DNA of 64,000 nucleotides from Phylloscopus collybita (lineage: Eukaryota > Chordata > Aves > Passeriformes > Phylloscopidae): assembly GCA_027886175.1 (NCBI GenBank), contig JAJNNQ010000009.1:22743501-22807500 (forward strand), read 5' to 3'. The translations under genes were made by a program, and so were the position numbers. The notes beneath the pieces are model-generated. The model did not search any database. It had not been told where the DNA came from and worked only from the letters and a program-made list of their open reading frames with translations. Position 1 is the stretch's first letter. The number at the start of each line of letters is the position of its first letter. This document shows, piece after piece, positions 12,421 through 26,033 of the stretch.

Positions 12421-15400
12421 AAATCTAAACAGGTTCTGTATTAGCTTTATAGCTAATTCTCAAAATTATTTTTTTCTCTGAAATCAGTTCTGAGATATTT
12501 ATTGATAAAAACCAAATTCATCTGCTATCCCACATAATTTAATGGATAAAATCATTAGGTATGTCAAAACCTTTAAATTTGGTGAAGTCAGCAAGTACTG
12601 CTAGGTACTTTGCCCCTTTGTCTTTTTCTTAGCCTCTTATTGGTATTTTGATATCAGCACAGTCTCGTATGCCACTGTACAAGAAGGAAGAGTGTCAAGT
12701 ACGAAGGATCACCCCTCTTGAGACCTTATGAGAACACTCTTCTGCTCCTCAAATGCAGCTTTCACAACCAAGTATCCATTCTTGTACCTTGAGAGGCCCT
12801 TCCAGTGGCATCACTTGATCTGGCACAGGCTCTTCACATTCTCTGAGGGGTGAAACATATTGTAGTTCATTCCCTGATACTGAAATAATTCAAAAGGATC
12901 CACTTACTCCTGCACAGCTGCAGCAGGAGCCATCCACTCTTTCCACAGAGCCACATCAGTCCACTTGGACTTCTTTTCATCTCATCTTCCCTCTTTTCCC
13001 AATACAGTTCTGAGCTCAGCACTAACTGCAATTACAGACATTCCTCTGTTGGATACCAAGTACTGCTCATCACAGAACCTACCCAGTTCTGACTCCTGTC
13101 AGCTCTCACCAGAATCCATTGAGAATTTTACCATAGTAGCAGAAGATTCATAGGAATAAAGAAGGCAGAAATGTATCTGTTTATATAAGGTGTAATTACA
13201 AATATCTTTTAAATGACTTTTAAATGACAAAAAAGACTTTCTGGTGAGAATAAGAAGACCCAATCCCTCATCATCAGACAGATTTTTTTCCCAATGCTGT
13301 GTATTGCAATAATGTAAATTGGCTTCTCCCCTAGCTCCAGCTTTTCAACAGCACCTCATATTTTCAGCCCTTTTTTTTTTGTCTCTAGTTCTCTTTGGCT
13401 TAATCCCAGTTTTGCTTTAGAAAAATTTCACCAATGTATATACTGCAGAATGTCTTTGAAGGCAAATCTGTGACCCTTTTTGTGATGCCTGTCACTGTTA
13501 AACATCCAGTTCTGAGCTGCTCTCTTTTCCTCATCTTACTCCTAAGATTTTTACCTACTGTCAGTGATTATTTCTTTTATACCTTAAACATTCCTTCTCA
13601 TTCATTTATCTGATAGCATAATTGTTTCCTCAAGTTTTTCACACTTTAGGGAAAAGAAGTCAGTTTAATTCTAGACTATATAGTGAGGGAAAAGAAAAAA
13701 CATACTTTCCCTGATCCAGAGATTTCCAAAATTGGTTTATTCTGTACAAGAGTGAGGTCAAGGAATAGTTTAAAGGCTGCATACAACCATTTTTGGATAG
13801 AACATTGTTTACCAATATTTTTTAAGATTACACATTTTCACAACAGCTTAAGAGATACTTCATGATAATCAAATTAATACAAAATATTGTGTCTTGTACA
13901 AAATAAATATTCTTTTATAAAAATCCCTGTAATTTTAATGTCAAACAACTCAATGGTATTTCTAAAAACTAACATTTAAGAACTGCTTAACAGTTACATT
14001 TAATAATGTAAATTTTAATTCTATATGCAGTGTTTGTCTAAGTTTCCAACAGCTGATGAACCTGATTTTTTATTCTGTATCAGTTTGCTAAAGATGGAGC
14101 TGTATTCCAAAGTCAATATTTTCCTCCAGTGTTTCTTTTTTTGCAACTTTTTTTCTTCTAAGTGTTACTGATCTTCAACATTGAGGGAAATCTCTATATA
14201 CTTGTAATTGTTTCCCATTGTTAGTCCTATTCTCTATACTTTATCAAATATAAACCTTCTCCCCTTTCATGATTAAAACCCCAGATTATTTTACAAGACA
14301 TGCAAGATGTTACTCTAAAGGTTGTTTTGATATTTTTGACTGGAGAGAAGAATGTTTTTCCTTCTGCTCTGGGTTACTATGCAAACAATCATCATCCTGA
14401 AATATCACACCTCTGAGGTCAAAAGCATGCCATTAAAAGGAAATGCTGTGGAATACTGAGCATTATGACCACCAGCAATACCAAAATCAAACAAAAAATA
14501 TATAAATAAGTAAATTTAATAAGCCCTGAGCCTTCCAAAAGGATCTCTTATAGGTTAAACCTATCTAAAAATCCCACGTTTTTATTCAATACTACAAGAG
14601 GCTTGGGGAGTGTCTACCTTCATTATTCTCCTCCTCTGGTTTCCTTTTTGATTTTCTTTAGTTGGGGTTCAACTGCAAAATCCTTTTAATTCCTATTACC
14701 AAAAAGGTGGATATAATTTGCTCATCTGCTCTTCTGTTTGTTTAGAATACAGGACTGCAAGACTATCCTTTGCCTCCTTCCAGCCCTTCTTCACTTGCCT
14801 ATATCCAGCACTTCACCACTCCCTCAGGGACACTTACTGGCTCCATTGACTACTTTGGCTGCTTTGCACAACAGATCCTTGACTCTGCAGCTCACACTGA
14901 CTCTTTCATCTCACCTTGCATTTCTCCCCTCTACATTCTACTTTGTTCAAAACAGAAAAGTAGAAAATAAGGTAATTTTCTCTTTTGTTCTTTGCATGTG
15001 CTTTTTTAAGTTATGCTTGATGCCTCTTTCTCACCTCACTGACACTTACCTGATTTTTGCTTTCCCATAATACTTGCTGCTGTTTCAATCTTCAGCTCTG
15101 AGAAAACTGAGCAACTTTATTATTATTGCCATGCTAAATTTCCATGTAACTAAACATGGGACTATACTCATTTGTATTGCATTATGAATTTAAGCCCAGA
15201 TTAGTGTTTGTATTTGCTTTGTGTCCTTGGTATCCAGATATAAATCCACTGAAGTTACAGTTTTAAGGTAAATCTCTTACCAAGTGGGATAGAAACTTTG
15301 GGCATGCAGCAAAGACCACTGTGTACCTCACTGAAAGTAGACTTATTAGAGCTGTGCAGTCAGTAACTGTGCTGAGTGTATTTTCAAAGATCTTGTGAAA

Positions 15401-15865
15401 CCTTCACAAAGACCATTGGGATTCTTTCTAGAGAATATTAAAATTACAAAATAATTTATATTTAATTTGTCAGTCTTGAATATAAAGCAAATTTCTGACA
15501 CCACAAAGAGCTGTTGAGTTGTTCTGTAGTATTTCTGTATACAACAGCCAGGAGAGGTGAGAGATCTGCTGGGTTTCATCCAAGGGTGCCTCCACCCCAG
15601 ATCCACAGGGAACACTAAAAGCACATGACCAGGGCACAGTGGTATGCCCAGAACATACAGTGCTTTTTGTTTCAGGCACATTTTGCTTGGGAGGTAATAA
15701 CTTCATACTTAGCTGTCCTCAGCGAACTTTTCTTCCCTGAATGTGTTCTGCTGTTTTTAAGCCTGTATACATTTACTATAGAAAATACCCCATGGAGGTT
15801 TCATGGCAAGGAAGTGCACTGTATGAGAAAATACATCCTCACTCTGCTTTGAAGCTGCCTCTTGC
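12421..15865. other. Unassigned AT-rich block
   Basis: No gene or transposon recognised. Overlapping frames of 110 codons (14738-15070) and 66 codons (14770-14970) lie in a pyrimidine-rich stretch without recognisable domains. Minus-strand frames at 15346-15681 and 15470-15706 overlap each other and show no known motif. Confidence 0.5.
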
Positions 15866-16095
15866 TCATTTATTTGATGGCCATTAAGTCGTGTGTTGGA
15901 AGAGACAGTGAGTGGGTCCCTACTCATCTTGATAACTGTAATGATTCTGTGAAGCACTGCTGCATTCCCCTCCAGCTGCTCTTTTCAGCCTGAAGTCTTC
16001 TGGTCTTAATAAATTCAGTGGCTTCTTACACAAAGTCATTCCATACCTTTAGACATACCTATTTCTTTTTCTGCACTTTCCCAGCTCTGCTATGG
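15866..16095 (-). mobile_element. Old, diverged CR1-like LINE fragment (minus strand)
   Basis: Read along the plus strand, the order of short landmarks resembles the reverse complement of the 3' part of ancient CR1 elements shared by birds, turtles and crocodilians. These are a segment after GTGTTGGAAG, then TCCCTACTCATCTT, then CTCTTTTCAGCCTGAAGTC, then a TTAATAAATTC stretch, then GTCATTCCATACC. Spacing between landmarks fits with small insertions and deletions. No ORF2 reading frame survives on the minus strand. The similarity was judged by recollection of the family and is well below that of the other CR1 copies here, so both boundaries are approximate. Confidence 0.5.
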
Positions 16096-16282
16096 AAACA
16101 AAGCAATATTCACAATAAAGGGCATCCTGGATTTTTACAGAGGTATAACTTTTTTTTTTTTTCCTTTTTTTAGTATCCCAATAGTTGCTAAAATTCCATT
16201 TTCTTTTTAAGGAACTACCAAGGACTGAAATTTCACAGTTCTGTCTATAATATCTCAAGGTCTTATTTATTAAATATATTTA

Positions 16283-16315
16283 TTTCTTTTTTTTTCTTTT
16301 TTTTTTTTTTTTTTT

Positions 16316-16346
<31 letters not shown>

Positions 16347-16356
16347 TTTTCCCTCT
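16283..16356. repeat. 74-base uninterrupted pyrimidine tract, mostly T
   Basis: Every base from 16283 to 16356 is T or C on the plus strand. Most are T runs broken by single C, ending in CCCTCT. It lies about 190 bases beyond the diverged CR1-like fragment. Mirror-symmetric pyrimidine runs can form triplex DNA and are hard to assemble, so its true length in the genome may differ. Confidence 0.95.
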
Positions 16357-19300
16357 GAGGAATATCCCTTTTCATGGAACTTCACCTACCATTTTATAAT
16401 CTCTTTGTTATTTGTACTCATCTTTGTCACTCTAAAAGTGTCAGTATAATGGTAGAAAACCTTTTCAACTAACTTTTGAAAAGTCTGCAATGTACATATT
16501 GACTAAAGCCTGGTTTTGATTTTAGATTCAGTCAGAGGAAATATGCCTTTAAAATATGTAACTCCAAAAACTTGGAAGTAACTAATAAGTCCACACATAT
16601 CATTGTCCTAGAACAGCACTGAATTGTATTGTGAAATATAATCATGCATGCAGCTTAACATTTGTGAATTTGATTAAGCAAATCAAGGTTCAGTTTTTCT
16701 TCTTGAAGCCATTCAGGGAAATGTCATGAAAGGAAAAAAAATATGATCCATCAGTGTCTATAAGTAATTAAGAGTTCTGTACTAGTGAAAAATCTCAGTG
16801 AGTAATGAGATTTTAAAATGTATTTTTCAGAATAACTCCAGCTCACCAGAAAGAAATAGCAGGAATACACTTAGACTCTTGGGATGCAAATGTTTTATGT
16901 CATATGATTTTCTAGATTTAGAGCTAGATAATCATTGTTATATGAACTGTCAATGAAAACCACAGAAAGCTACCAAGATCTCAGTGCAAGTGTAATCGTT
17001 ACCTAGTTGTTTTCACACAGTTATGTGACTTGTGGTGATGGAAATGACTGGACTGATTCTGATTTAGAGCACACCTTGCATTCTCCAGAACTGAGAGAGA
17101 TGCTTTTGCAAGCATCAGTGAAATGTAAAGCTTGCTGTAGCTTTTACATAACTCTTCTTATTTACCTCCTGTGTATAAGATGTGATGAATGCTGTTCTTA
17201 AACATATTTTCAGAATAGCTTTTTCAAGTAAAACTCCTAATTTTTTTATTTGCAGTCTATTTGAATATAACTGCTAAATATGGCTGATAAACAGCAAAAA
17301 ATGTACCATAATATTACTCTCACTTATTACCTAGGTCACTCAATAATTTGTACCATTATCATTCCATTCAAAGTTTAAAGAACTGTTAAGAGTTCCTTCA
17401 GAAACAGGAATGATCTGAACTTTGGAAGTACATTCTTTTTTTGACTGATGATGAGATACTAGAGGAGATGTCAGCCTGTACAGTTTAACAGAGGGCAGAA
17501 AAGAATGACTATTTTCTCAAGTCACATACTGCATGGTACCAGAAGACAGACTATAGCTAAATTGTCATTTTCTCTTAAACATTGCACAAGAGGGTTCAGG
17601 TTTTCATATTTATGAAAGAATTTTAGAATTACAGATTATATTTTGTTTGAAATTCTTGAAGTCAATGCAAGACTAAAGCATTTCTCCACAAGGTAATCAT
17701 TCCTATATTATGTCAATAAAATAATCTGAAGTTGTTTCCTTTGCTATTATTGGTTTAAATGATTAACAAAGTATGTATTACATGCTTGAGTCCTTTACAT
17801 TTTGCATTTTTTAAGATTTTAAATTTTGGACCATTTGAGCCTATAGATATTGGTGGTTATGAAAAATATATACATTGTAGGACAAAGTATAATAAATAAT
17901 TGATTTCAAACGATGTGATCATGTGTCACTCTAAAAACATGTCCTCCACAAAGGAAAACAATTATAATATATTTAATTCTGTGAAATGCCCTCATTTTGA
18001 TTTCAGAAAGCTAGATTACATTAATCTAATTCACTAATTCTGAAAACTTTAATTCTGTAAATTTGCTGAGCCTTTTTAATAAAGAGATATTTGACAGAAG
18101 ATGGAGCGTAGTCAAATTTTAGGAGAAATATTGTTTAAGAGATCTGGTAGAGTGCTTATTATTGTGGAATTCTGTATCAAAAAAGTAATACATTTCTTGG
18201 CATTCTCATTCTATACCATTTTAATAGAAAAAAACAAACCCCAAGCTTGTGTAGTTTCTGTCTTTATTTGCATTTAAATGCAACAGTAGAAAAATATTTT
18301 CCTGAGTAAATAAGCTTGGAAGAATTTCAGAAACCTGATAAATATTGATTCTGTTAAGGAAAGTTCCAAATAAATTTCACTTGTAACTGTAGACTGGTTT
18401 ATGAATTGGTTTAAGGAAAAAAGTATCAAATTTATTAAAATCATTATTATCATTGAACTATTTTGATGTTTATGACAACTGAAAGCAAAAGAAATGTTTA
18501 ACTGAGAGAAAAGCACAATCAACATCAAGAAAAATAACATGCAGTTCTCTAAAATGTTCCTTTAAAAAATAATCATTCCTTACATTTTTTCAGACATCTT
18601 TACCCCTAAATAAAGAAAAAGAAGGAGAGGAGTATGCCACATTGCTAAAAAGTATGTGTATTTGAGGTCATTCCTTCATTAATCTCTGGAGAAATCTGTT
18701 CTTTGTTTAAGTTGTTTTCTTTAGAAGCCCTGTTCTTTCCCATCTCCTATGATGTACAGGCTTTTAGTCAGAGCTTTTAGGCTTAATGATATTGATTTCA
18801 CCACCTTGATAGAGCCTGCTTAAGTGATATATTCTTCACCCTGCTGCAAACACATAATTTTGGAGGAGAAATCATAGTTAAATTTTAATAAAGAATTACC
18901 TTAGACAGAAAGAATTGAGTTTAAATTTGAAGCTTTTTTCTTACATGTTGAGCTGTCTAAACCTGCTGTCTCCTTTAATTTTTCACCAAAGACTCACAAA
19001 TAGCTTTTATCTCATACACCTATGCACACTAGACTAATTTCTCAGATGGATATTATTTCTTCTGTATGTAGTCAAATTGATTTTTTGGTATTTTATTACA
19101 TAACAATAAAAAGTTGCTTTGAGATCATGGTGGATGAACTCAGATTTAGTGTGGTACAACAGAATTTAAAAAAATGAAAAAAATCTATTTTTGTTTCAAG
19201 AGCTATGTTTTCAGAGAGATACTGAGGTCTGAAAGCAGTTATGAAGCCAGTTGGTGGGCTTAGAAAACTGGATAAATACCACATGTGAGTACATTACTGG

Positions 19301-22300
19301 ATCAAATCTTTTTACCCCAGATGTTTTCTTGTATCTTGTCTCCAACAATGGCCAGGTGTGAAAATCCAGGGAGAGGATTCAAGAAACAGTGCCTGCACAG
19401 GCTGATCTCTTCTCTAATACACCCCTGCAGAAGTTTAAGGGCTCCCTGAGCTGCTGCACCTGCTCTGGTTTTGTGTTTAATGTTCCCTGGTGGGTCAATC
19501 TTTCAGCAGTTCACTGAATTTTAACACACAACATCCTGAAGCAGAGAATTTCAAAGTTTAATTTAAATCGTGAGAACAGCTTGTGTCACTTCAGTCTGGA
19601 GCTTGCTAATTTCACTGGGTACCACCAAGCAGTTGTACCATAAGAAAGGGATGATTCATCTGCCCATTCTCTGACCCTTCTGTTGGCCCCTTCCCAAGCT
19701 GAGGAGCTCTGGGGTACTTAGCTTCATCCTAAAGGGGAGACAGGAAAATGTATCATATATTTTATCACATTTCAGTAGACTTATGCTGCTGCAGCTGGAC
19801 GGATACTAAACTTCAGGGCTGCTTAACTAAAGCTGGCATGACTTCACTGCAAAGTCAAACCAGATACTGCAATGAAAAGCTTCTCCAGTAAAACAGCTTC
19901 CCATACTTCATGATTGTCTGCTACAATGGAGTTCTTGATATTGCTCTCCAAAGAATTTTGTATTTCTAAAAGTAATCATTTATTCATGACAGTTTGAAAC
20001 TTATTTTTTCTAACTGTATTAAGCGTGAAAAATTAGCTCCTGCAAAATGTATTTGAAGCAAAATCTATTCTGCTTCCTAGAACCAACTCTATACATATGA
20101 TTCCTGCTTTAAACCTCAATTCCAATCAAAAGGTTCAGGCCAAAATTGCTCCTTCAAGGTAATTGTGCCAGGAGTTTTGAATTCCAATGGTGTGTTGGAA
20201 TAGTTGGTGTGTGTTTCAAGTTGCAGGAATTAATAAAATCTAGTCTTTTTATGTGTTGGCACTGAGGAGGAGACTTCAATCTCTGTAGTAGAAACATTGA
20301 ACTGAGTCTAAATATTCTCTCTTCATATAAACAGACCATTGTTTTTAGTTTCTGTGTACTAATTTTAATTAAGAGAAATCTGTAGTGGATTTTTTTTGAA
20401 AGAGCATTGTAAATGTAATTTTTAAAGACTGGATTTCCTACACCTGACACCAGAAAGTGGTCAGCCCTGTGAAATTTTACAATCATAGAATAAATACAGT
20501 AATTTCTCTTTTGCTTGTGTCTCTGGAAACTATTTTGATTTTTTATTTTTTTATTCTTTTAAAATATGCTTTTGAACTGACAGTGAATACTATAAGAGAG
20601 CAAAATGTTCCCTGGGTTAAACTGAAGAGAATACTGTGAGGGGTATGCTGGGCAGTCAGTTGAATGTTCTTCACAGAGACTCAAAATCTCTCCTTGACTA
20701 TTGTATTTGGGTAATGTTTAGCAGATGCAGCTACCTCCAGAAGAGAGGTTCCCTTCAAGTGTTGCATGGACTCCAAGGAAAACAGAGGCTTGGTGACCTT
20801 CAGAAAGACACTGTTAGCCATAAAACTAACTGCTTAAAACAGTGGGAAGTCTGAAGGAGTAAAATGCTGTATGAAACAGATCATAACTTTCTGAAGAACA
20901 GAACTCTGTTCAGCAACTGAAAAGTATTTGAAGCCTGACAGGAGGAGACAAATTAACTTCATGGGTTCCTGCTGCTCAAGGGTACATCTATGAGTTACTG
21001 CATATCACAGGCCCTTAACTCACACTTTACTACTCCTCTGTTGAACACTCGTAAGCTTGACCTAGCTAAAGACTAACTTGGATAAGACACATTTCTAAGG
21101 AAGATGGTCCAGTAACACCTTCCAGTAACACATTGAATCTTGTTTTGTCCCACTGGTTAGACACTGAATTTACAGCAGTGATGGGACAGGTGGGCTGCAC
21201 AGCCCTTCAGCTCTTGGGTCTTTTTTTCAGGAGCAGATGCTGTACCTTGGGGTGCTAGCACAGAGGAGGGAGTGACTTCCAAGTCTTGTGGAGTAAATAC
21301 CCTCTTTCCACTCACTAATAATCACTGCTTTTCAGGCTTTAAGGTAAAAGCTTCAGACTTCAGATGCCATCAGTTAAATGGGAAAATAATTCCTGATCTG
21401 TAATACACTTCTTGTTTAGATTTAAGGTATGCTTCACCCATTAACTTGTCAGAAAAAAATAAATTAAAAAATGTGTCTGGAAATGTCTGCCTTTGTTCCC
21501 AGACATTGAGGATTCGCTGTTCCTAAGTTCACTGAGTACATCTGAGTAGCACTACATGAGTAGTGCTAGGTTGTTAACAGAAATGAGACTGCTTGCACGA
21601 GGCCACCCCCAGAGAAAAATGTTTTTAATAAATAAATGTGTTCTGAGGAAAAACTTTCCTATTCTTTGTCATCTATTATCTATCCTGCCCAGGATGGCGA
21701 GACAAGTAGCAGTTTTTGTCATTTAGTGATACATTTATAAAGCACACTCAGTTTGCAAAGTTAGAATTTGGAAATTATGACATTTATTGTAGGCACTGTA
21801 GTAGCAAATTTACTTGCTTCTTAGGAGATAGATTTTCTTTACTTTTAGCATTCTGAAAAATTGATTGCTGGGAACAAAACTGTCTTTGTTTAGTATCTTA
21901 TTATGCTTCCAAGGAAGTTAAGATTGTGATTGTTCAATAGCAATAGGAGCAGTGATAATTTTACATTTAAAGTGTCAAAAAACTACTTAGAGGAAAGGTT
22001 GAGGAGAAATGTTTTCCATTTGTTAAAAAGAATATTTTAACTACCTCCAACATATCAAGACACAGGAAAATACATAAGGAAAAAACCTTTTGGAAATTGT
22101 AAATACTCCTTAGTTTTCCCTATATCTCCACTTGTGTTATCTTTATGAAATTTTGAAGTTTGAATATAAGAATTTATTTACCCCTGTCTTTTGGTTTCTG
22201 GGAATCCAGCAGCTCTTTCAGTGCATTTATAAACCAAGCTTTTTTTAAAAGAGCATAAAAATGAGTAGAAAAGAAAGAAAATAAACATAAACCATTCTGG

Positions 22301-25300
22301 ACTGAGTCAGATAATCACAAGATTTCTCTAAGATGTAAAGTACACAATACACTAAATATGCATCTTCTTAAAAACTCTTGGTACCTTAGCAAAATCATTA
22401 TGAGTGTTCATTTTTATGGTAAGATTAACAAAGCAATCAACATGTATCCAATACTGAAGACAGAGAAAATGTCAATGCTACAATTTCAGAGAAATCATCT
22501 CAAAAAAGGACAGTTATCTGATATTTGGAATAACAAAAGCAGATTTAAATAACTTAAACCTCTGGAAAATGTTCAAAATGCAGGGAACCGAAAAGAAAAG
22601 TATGTATAAATGAATGCCATCCCCAGAAATGCAACAGTTGTAGCCTGCCTTTGGTAACAGCTAGAACAGCACCACTAAGGTGCACAGGAAGGCTGAAGGG
22701 GATTTGGCACTTATTAGGATGTGAGTAGGACATGTTTCCTTCGTATAACACATAGAGTTTTTGACCTGGAGCTCAATTAAAATGGATACAAGAAGCAGAG
22801 TAAATCAGCAGAGGATTTGTAGGTTTGAACAAATGTCTTTACCACAAGCTGTAATACTGAAAGATAAATAGAATGTTTTGGGGTTTTTTTGTTGTTTTGT
22901 TTTTCCCCTTCTAGAAGATAGTAACCTTAAGACTTCTGTTGCTTGGAACTCCAGAACTGTAGGAACCACATATTTTTAAGAAAATAAAAATATACACGAT
23001 GTGTATCCCAACTGCAAGGGATTTAAATTATGCTCTGGATAAGATGATGTGAACAATCCAAAAAACCCAGGGTTTTATCTCAGAGGTAAACGGGCTGAGA
23101 TAGATGAATGGCAATTCTTTGATATTTGTATCAGACAAAAATCAAACTGGAAATGTATGGGTTTTGAGTCTGTTTAATTGTAGTTTTTCCAAGCTTTATA
23201 ATACATTATAGGAACATGAACAAAATACTCCTCTTTTACATTTTTTAGTCTTCTTAATTGGGCTATTCTGATACAAAAGCATAGTGATTATAGAAACTTG
23301 TGGCAATTTTTTATGCATGCATTAAAATTAGGGGTTTTTAATGTCTGAATAATATTGTAGTAACAAATATTTAAAAAAACAGACTACGGTAGGGTCTTGG
23401 TACGTTTACTGTAAGTCATTAAGATCGTCTTAAGTATTTATAATTCACCTCTCTGTGAAATCTGGGATTAACTGAGGAGTAATCACTGAACACTTCATGC
23501 ACCTGGCATTTTTGAGACCAAGCACATTGAGGTCTTTTATCTCAGACACATATTCAGCTCAAACACAAGTTAGGAAAAGGAATGTTTCCAGATTTCATGG
23601 TGCTTTCAAATTTCACTGAGCATAGGCACTGCATGTTTTCACTAACAGAATTCAGGTAGTGTATTAATTATGAAACAGCTGTTCATTATGCTAATTAGGA
23701 GAGTAATCATGACACCTTTTTAAAAACCAACTGTACTTTTCTTCTCTTGATATGAAAAGACCTGACTTGTCTGATTCCTAGCAAACTGACCATGAGTTCA
23801 AGACTAAGGAAGCACCTTCAGCTGGTTAGAATGCTGTAGCAGTTTTGTCTTTACATGATTTTCTTTAGTTTGAGGAACTACATCAATTTATTTATACTTT
23901 CTATTAATCACTAGAAAAGTTCTCAGACATCCCTTTGGCTTAACTTGTTTTGTAAGCTGTGGGATGAATAGAGAAGGGAAACACAGTTGTATTCCCTGGG
24001 ATGATTAGGATCAAATGAATCCATGTTGAACATCCTTACCTCATCAGAAAGAGAAACTGCATCTCATGTGCTATCTGCAGACGTTTCCTTGGCTGTGCAA
24101 AGTAGGAGGCATGGAAGTGCTGACCATAGACTCGGTATGAGCTTACCATTACATTCCTCCATTACTGCTTCTCAATCCCATGCTGGAGAGTGGGGAAGGT
24201 TCAGGGCATTTTAACAATTTGATCCATTTATGTAAAATGTGGAAAGGCAGATACCAGGGGTTTCATAACTTTCAGACTTATATTGTTCTATTTGTATAAC
24301 AAATATTTATTGAATAGCAAAAATATTTTAAGCAGCTCTCAGGATACTATGAATAAATTTTAAATGAAACTAGACTACTGCATTTTGGGTACTGAGTTCC
24401 TTATGGTGTACCTGAGAGCTGTGAGCACTCAATATTACCTTATGGTTTTGTTTTTAATAGAGAAAAGTAAAAAAAAAAAAAAAATCTATCTATCTAGATG
24501 TATATTGCAGTTTGTCAGTCAGCATCATTTAGAAATTTCAGTTGCTAGAACATAATATAAGCATAAGTCAGGTGGTCCTTGCTCAACAGAGGACTATGTA
24601 CTGTACACAATCAGTGGAACTATTTTGTACACGAGACACAGGGTACAACTCACTTGCCCCACCCTTGAAAGTCCTCAATGCACAGAATTAAAAATCGTTT
24701 CCATCCTGGCACCCAATACACTTGAATATTATTTTTGAAGATACAGTGATTAAAATACAATACTGTATGAAACATTCAAAATCACAATATTCATACATCA
24801 TGTAACACTTAGGGAAAAGGCAACTTTTCTTTATTCACTTTCTCTGCTTATTTGTGCTGCATCTAAACAACAAATGGATTACTTTTTCCACTAGATTGCA
24901 TCCAGGAACACAAAAAGGAAAGCTGTGAGCAGGGTTTTTTTTTGTTGTGATTGTTAATTTTGTTTTGAAATCTGTTTCCAGGGATCATTGCTTTCTAAGA
25001 GCTATAACTCAAACAAATTTGCTAGTAGCACTAATATGTTATTTGGGTTTATAAAAACAGGAAATTCTAATTGTTTCACATTAATGAAGAGACAGTAAAA
25101 TTCCAGACAAGCTTCCTATAAATAAAAGAATAACCCCTATTTTTTTTATGGTTCCATTTATTCTAAATGCAGAATCCTATATTTATCTAGTTAATACCAC
25201 TTTTTTCTTTTTAGAATTAGATATTCAGCTCACATTCAGGCTCTTAGAAATGATCGATAAATCTGTGGTGAGTTTGCATAAGTATTTTTCTCAAATGAAT

Positions 25301-25992
25301 CAAGTCCTTGACTGAGATATTTTAATTGCTATAATTTGAATAACTAATTCCAAGTTCTGAAAATTAGGTGAAGGTAGTATGTGATTAACTGTTGTTAATG
25401 AAGTCATTACCTGATCAAGTAAAATTTCATTCTTGGAACTGATTATCTCTAAATGCAAATGAAATTGATCTGAATTGTCAATTTTTTTGTTGGATTTATA
25501 GTACATCTTTTAAATATTATGCAACTACTATTATGCAGCATACTTTGCCATTTTTATTCTTCTGAAAGTTCTGCAAGTTTATATGCCTAACATGAAATCA
25601 GAAAAATTCTGCTCCAAACAAGAAGTGTGTCCATTCACATGCAAAATTTTCTTTCTCAAAACATTAAGCCAAGATGAAATTTGAACTCACTTTTAATGAA
25701 ATGGGAGTTAGTAATTATGCTAACAATTGCTTACATTGCTTCACACAGACTACATCAAAATGCAAGAAATTATCTAGTGACAGCACATAAAATTATTGAT
25801 GAAGGAAGTTTATGATGTTGTGGGATTCATTTGTTTAATTTAAACAACTGCTGGTCTGTTTTCATTACTTCTAGACTTCTATTTAGTTCTAATGTAAAGA
25901 ATATTAAGAAATGATGGTGCACAGAACACTGACAATTTTGGAACTAGAGGGATCTTTACCCAATAAAATATAAAAAATTGTTGTGTTCACAT
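16357..25992. other. Unassigned AT-rich block, about 9.6 kb
   Basis: No gene, RNA gene or transposon recognised. Reading frames are at most about 110 codons (20154-20486, minus) and lack domain motifs. The stretch around 19330-19730 is somewhat GC-richer but matches nothing I know. Low-complexity content is limited to the A16/TCTA tract listed separately. Confidence 0.5.
24469..24496. repeat. A16 run followed by (TCTA)3
   Basis: Sixteen A at 24469-24484 run directly into three TCTA units at 24485-24496. An A run next to a tetranucleotide repeat is a common birthplace of microsatellites at old poly(A) tails. No retroposed body is recognisable upstream. Confidence 0.9.
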
Positions 25993-26033
25993 AGTATATA
26001 TAATAATTATATTATATATATATTATATATACT
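25993..26033. repeat. 41-bp AT-rich near-palindrome
   Basis: The arm AGTATATATAAT at 25993-26004 is exactly complementary in reverse to 26022-26033. The 17-base centre is also pure A/T and can partly pair. Such TA-rich palindromes extrude cruciforms easily and are prone to length change. Confidence 0.9.
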
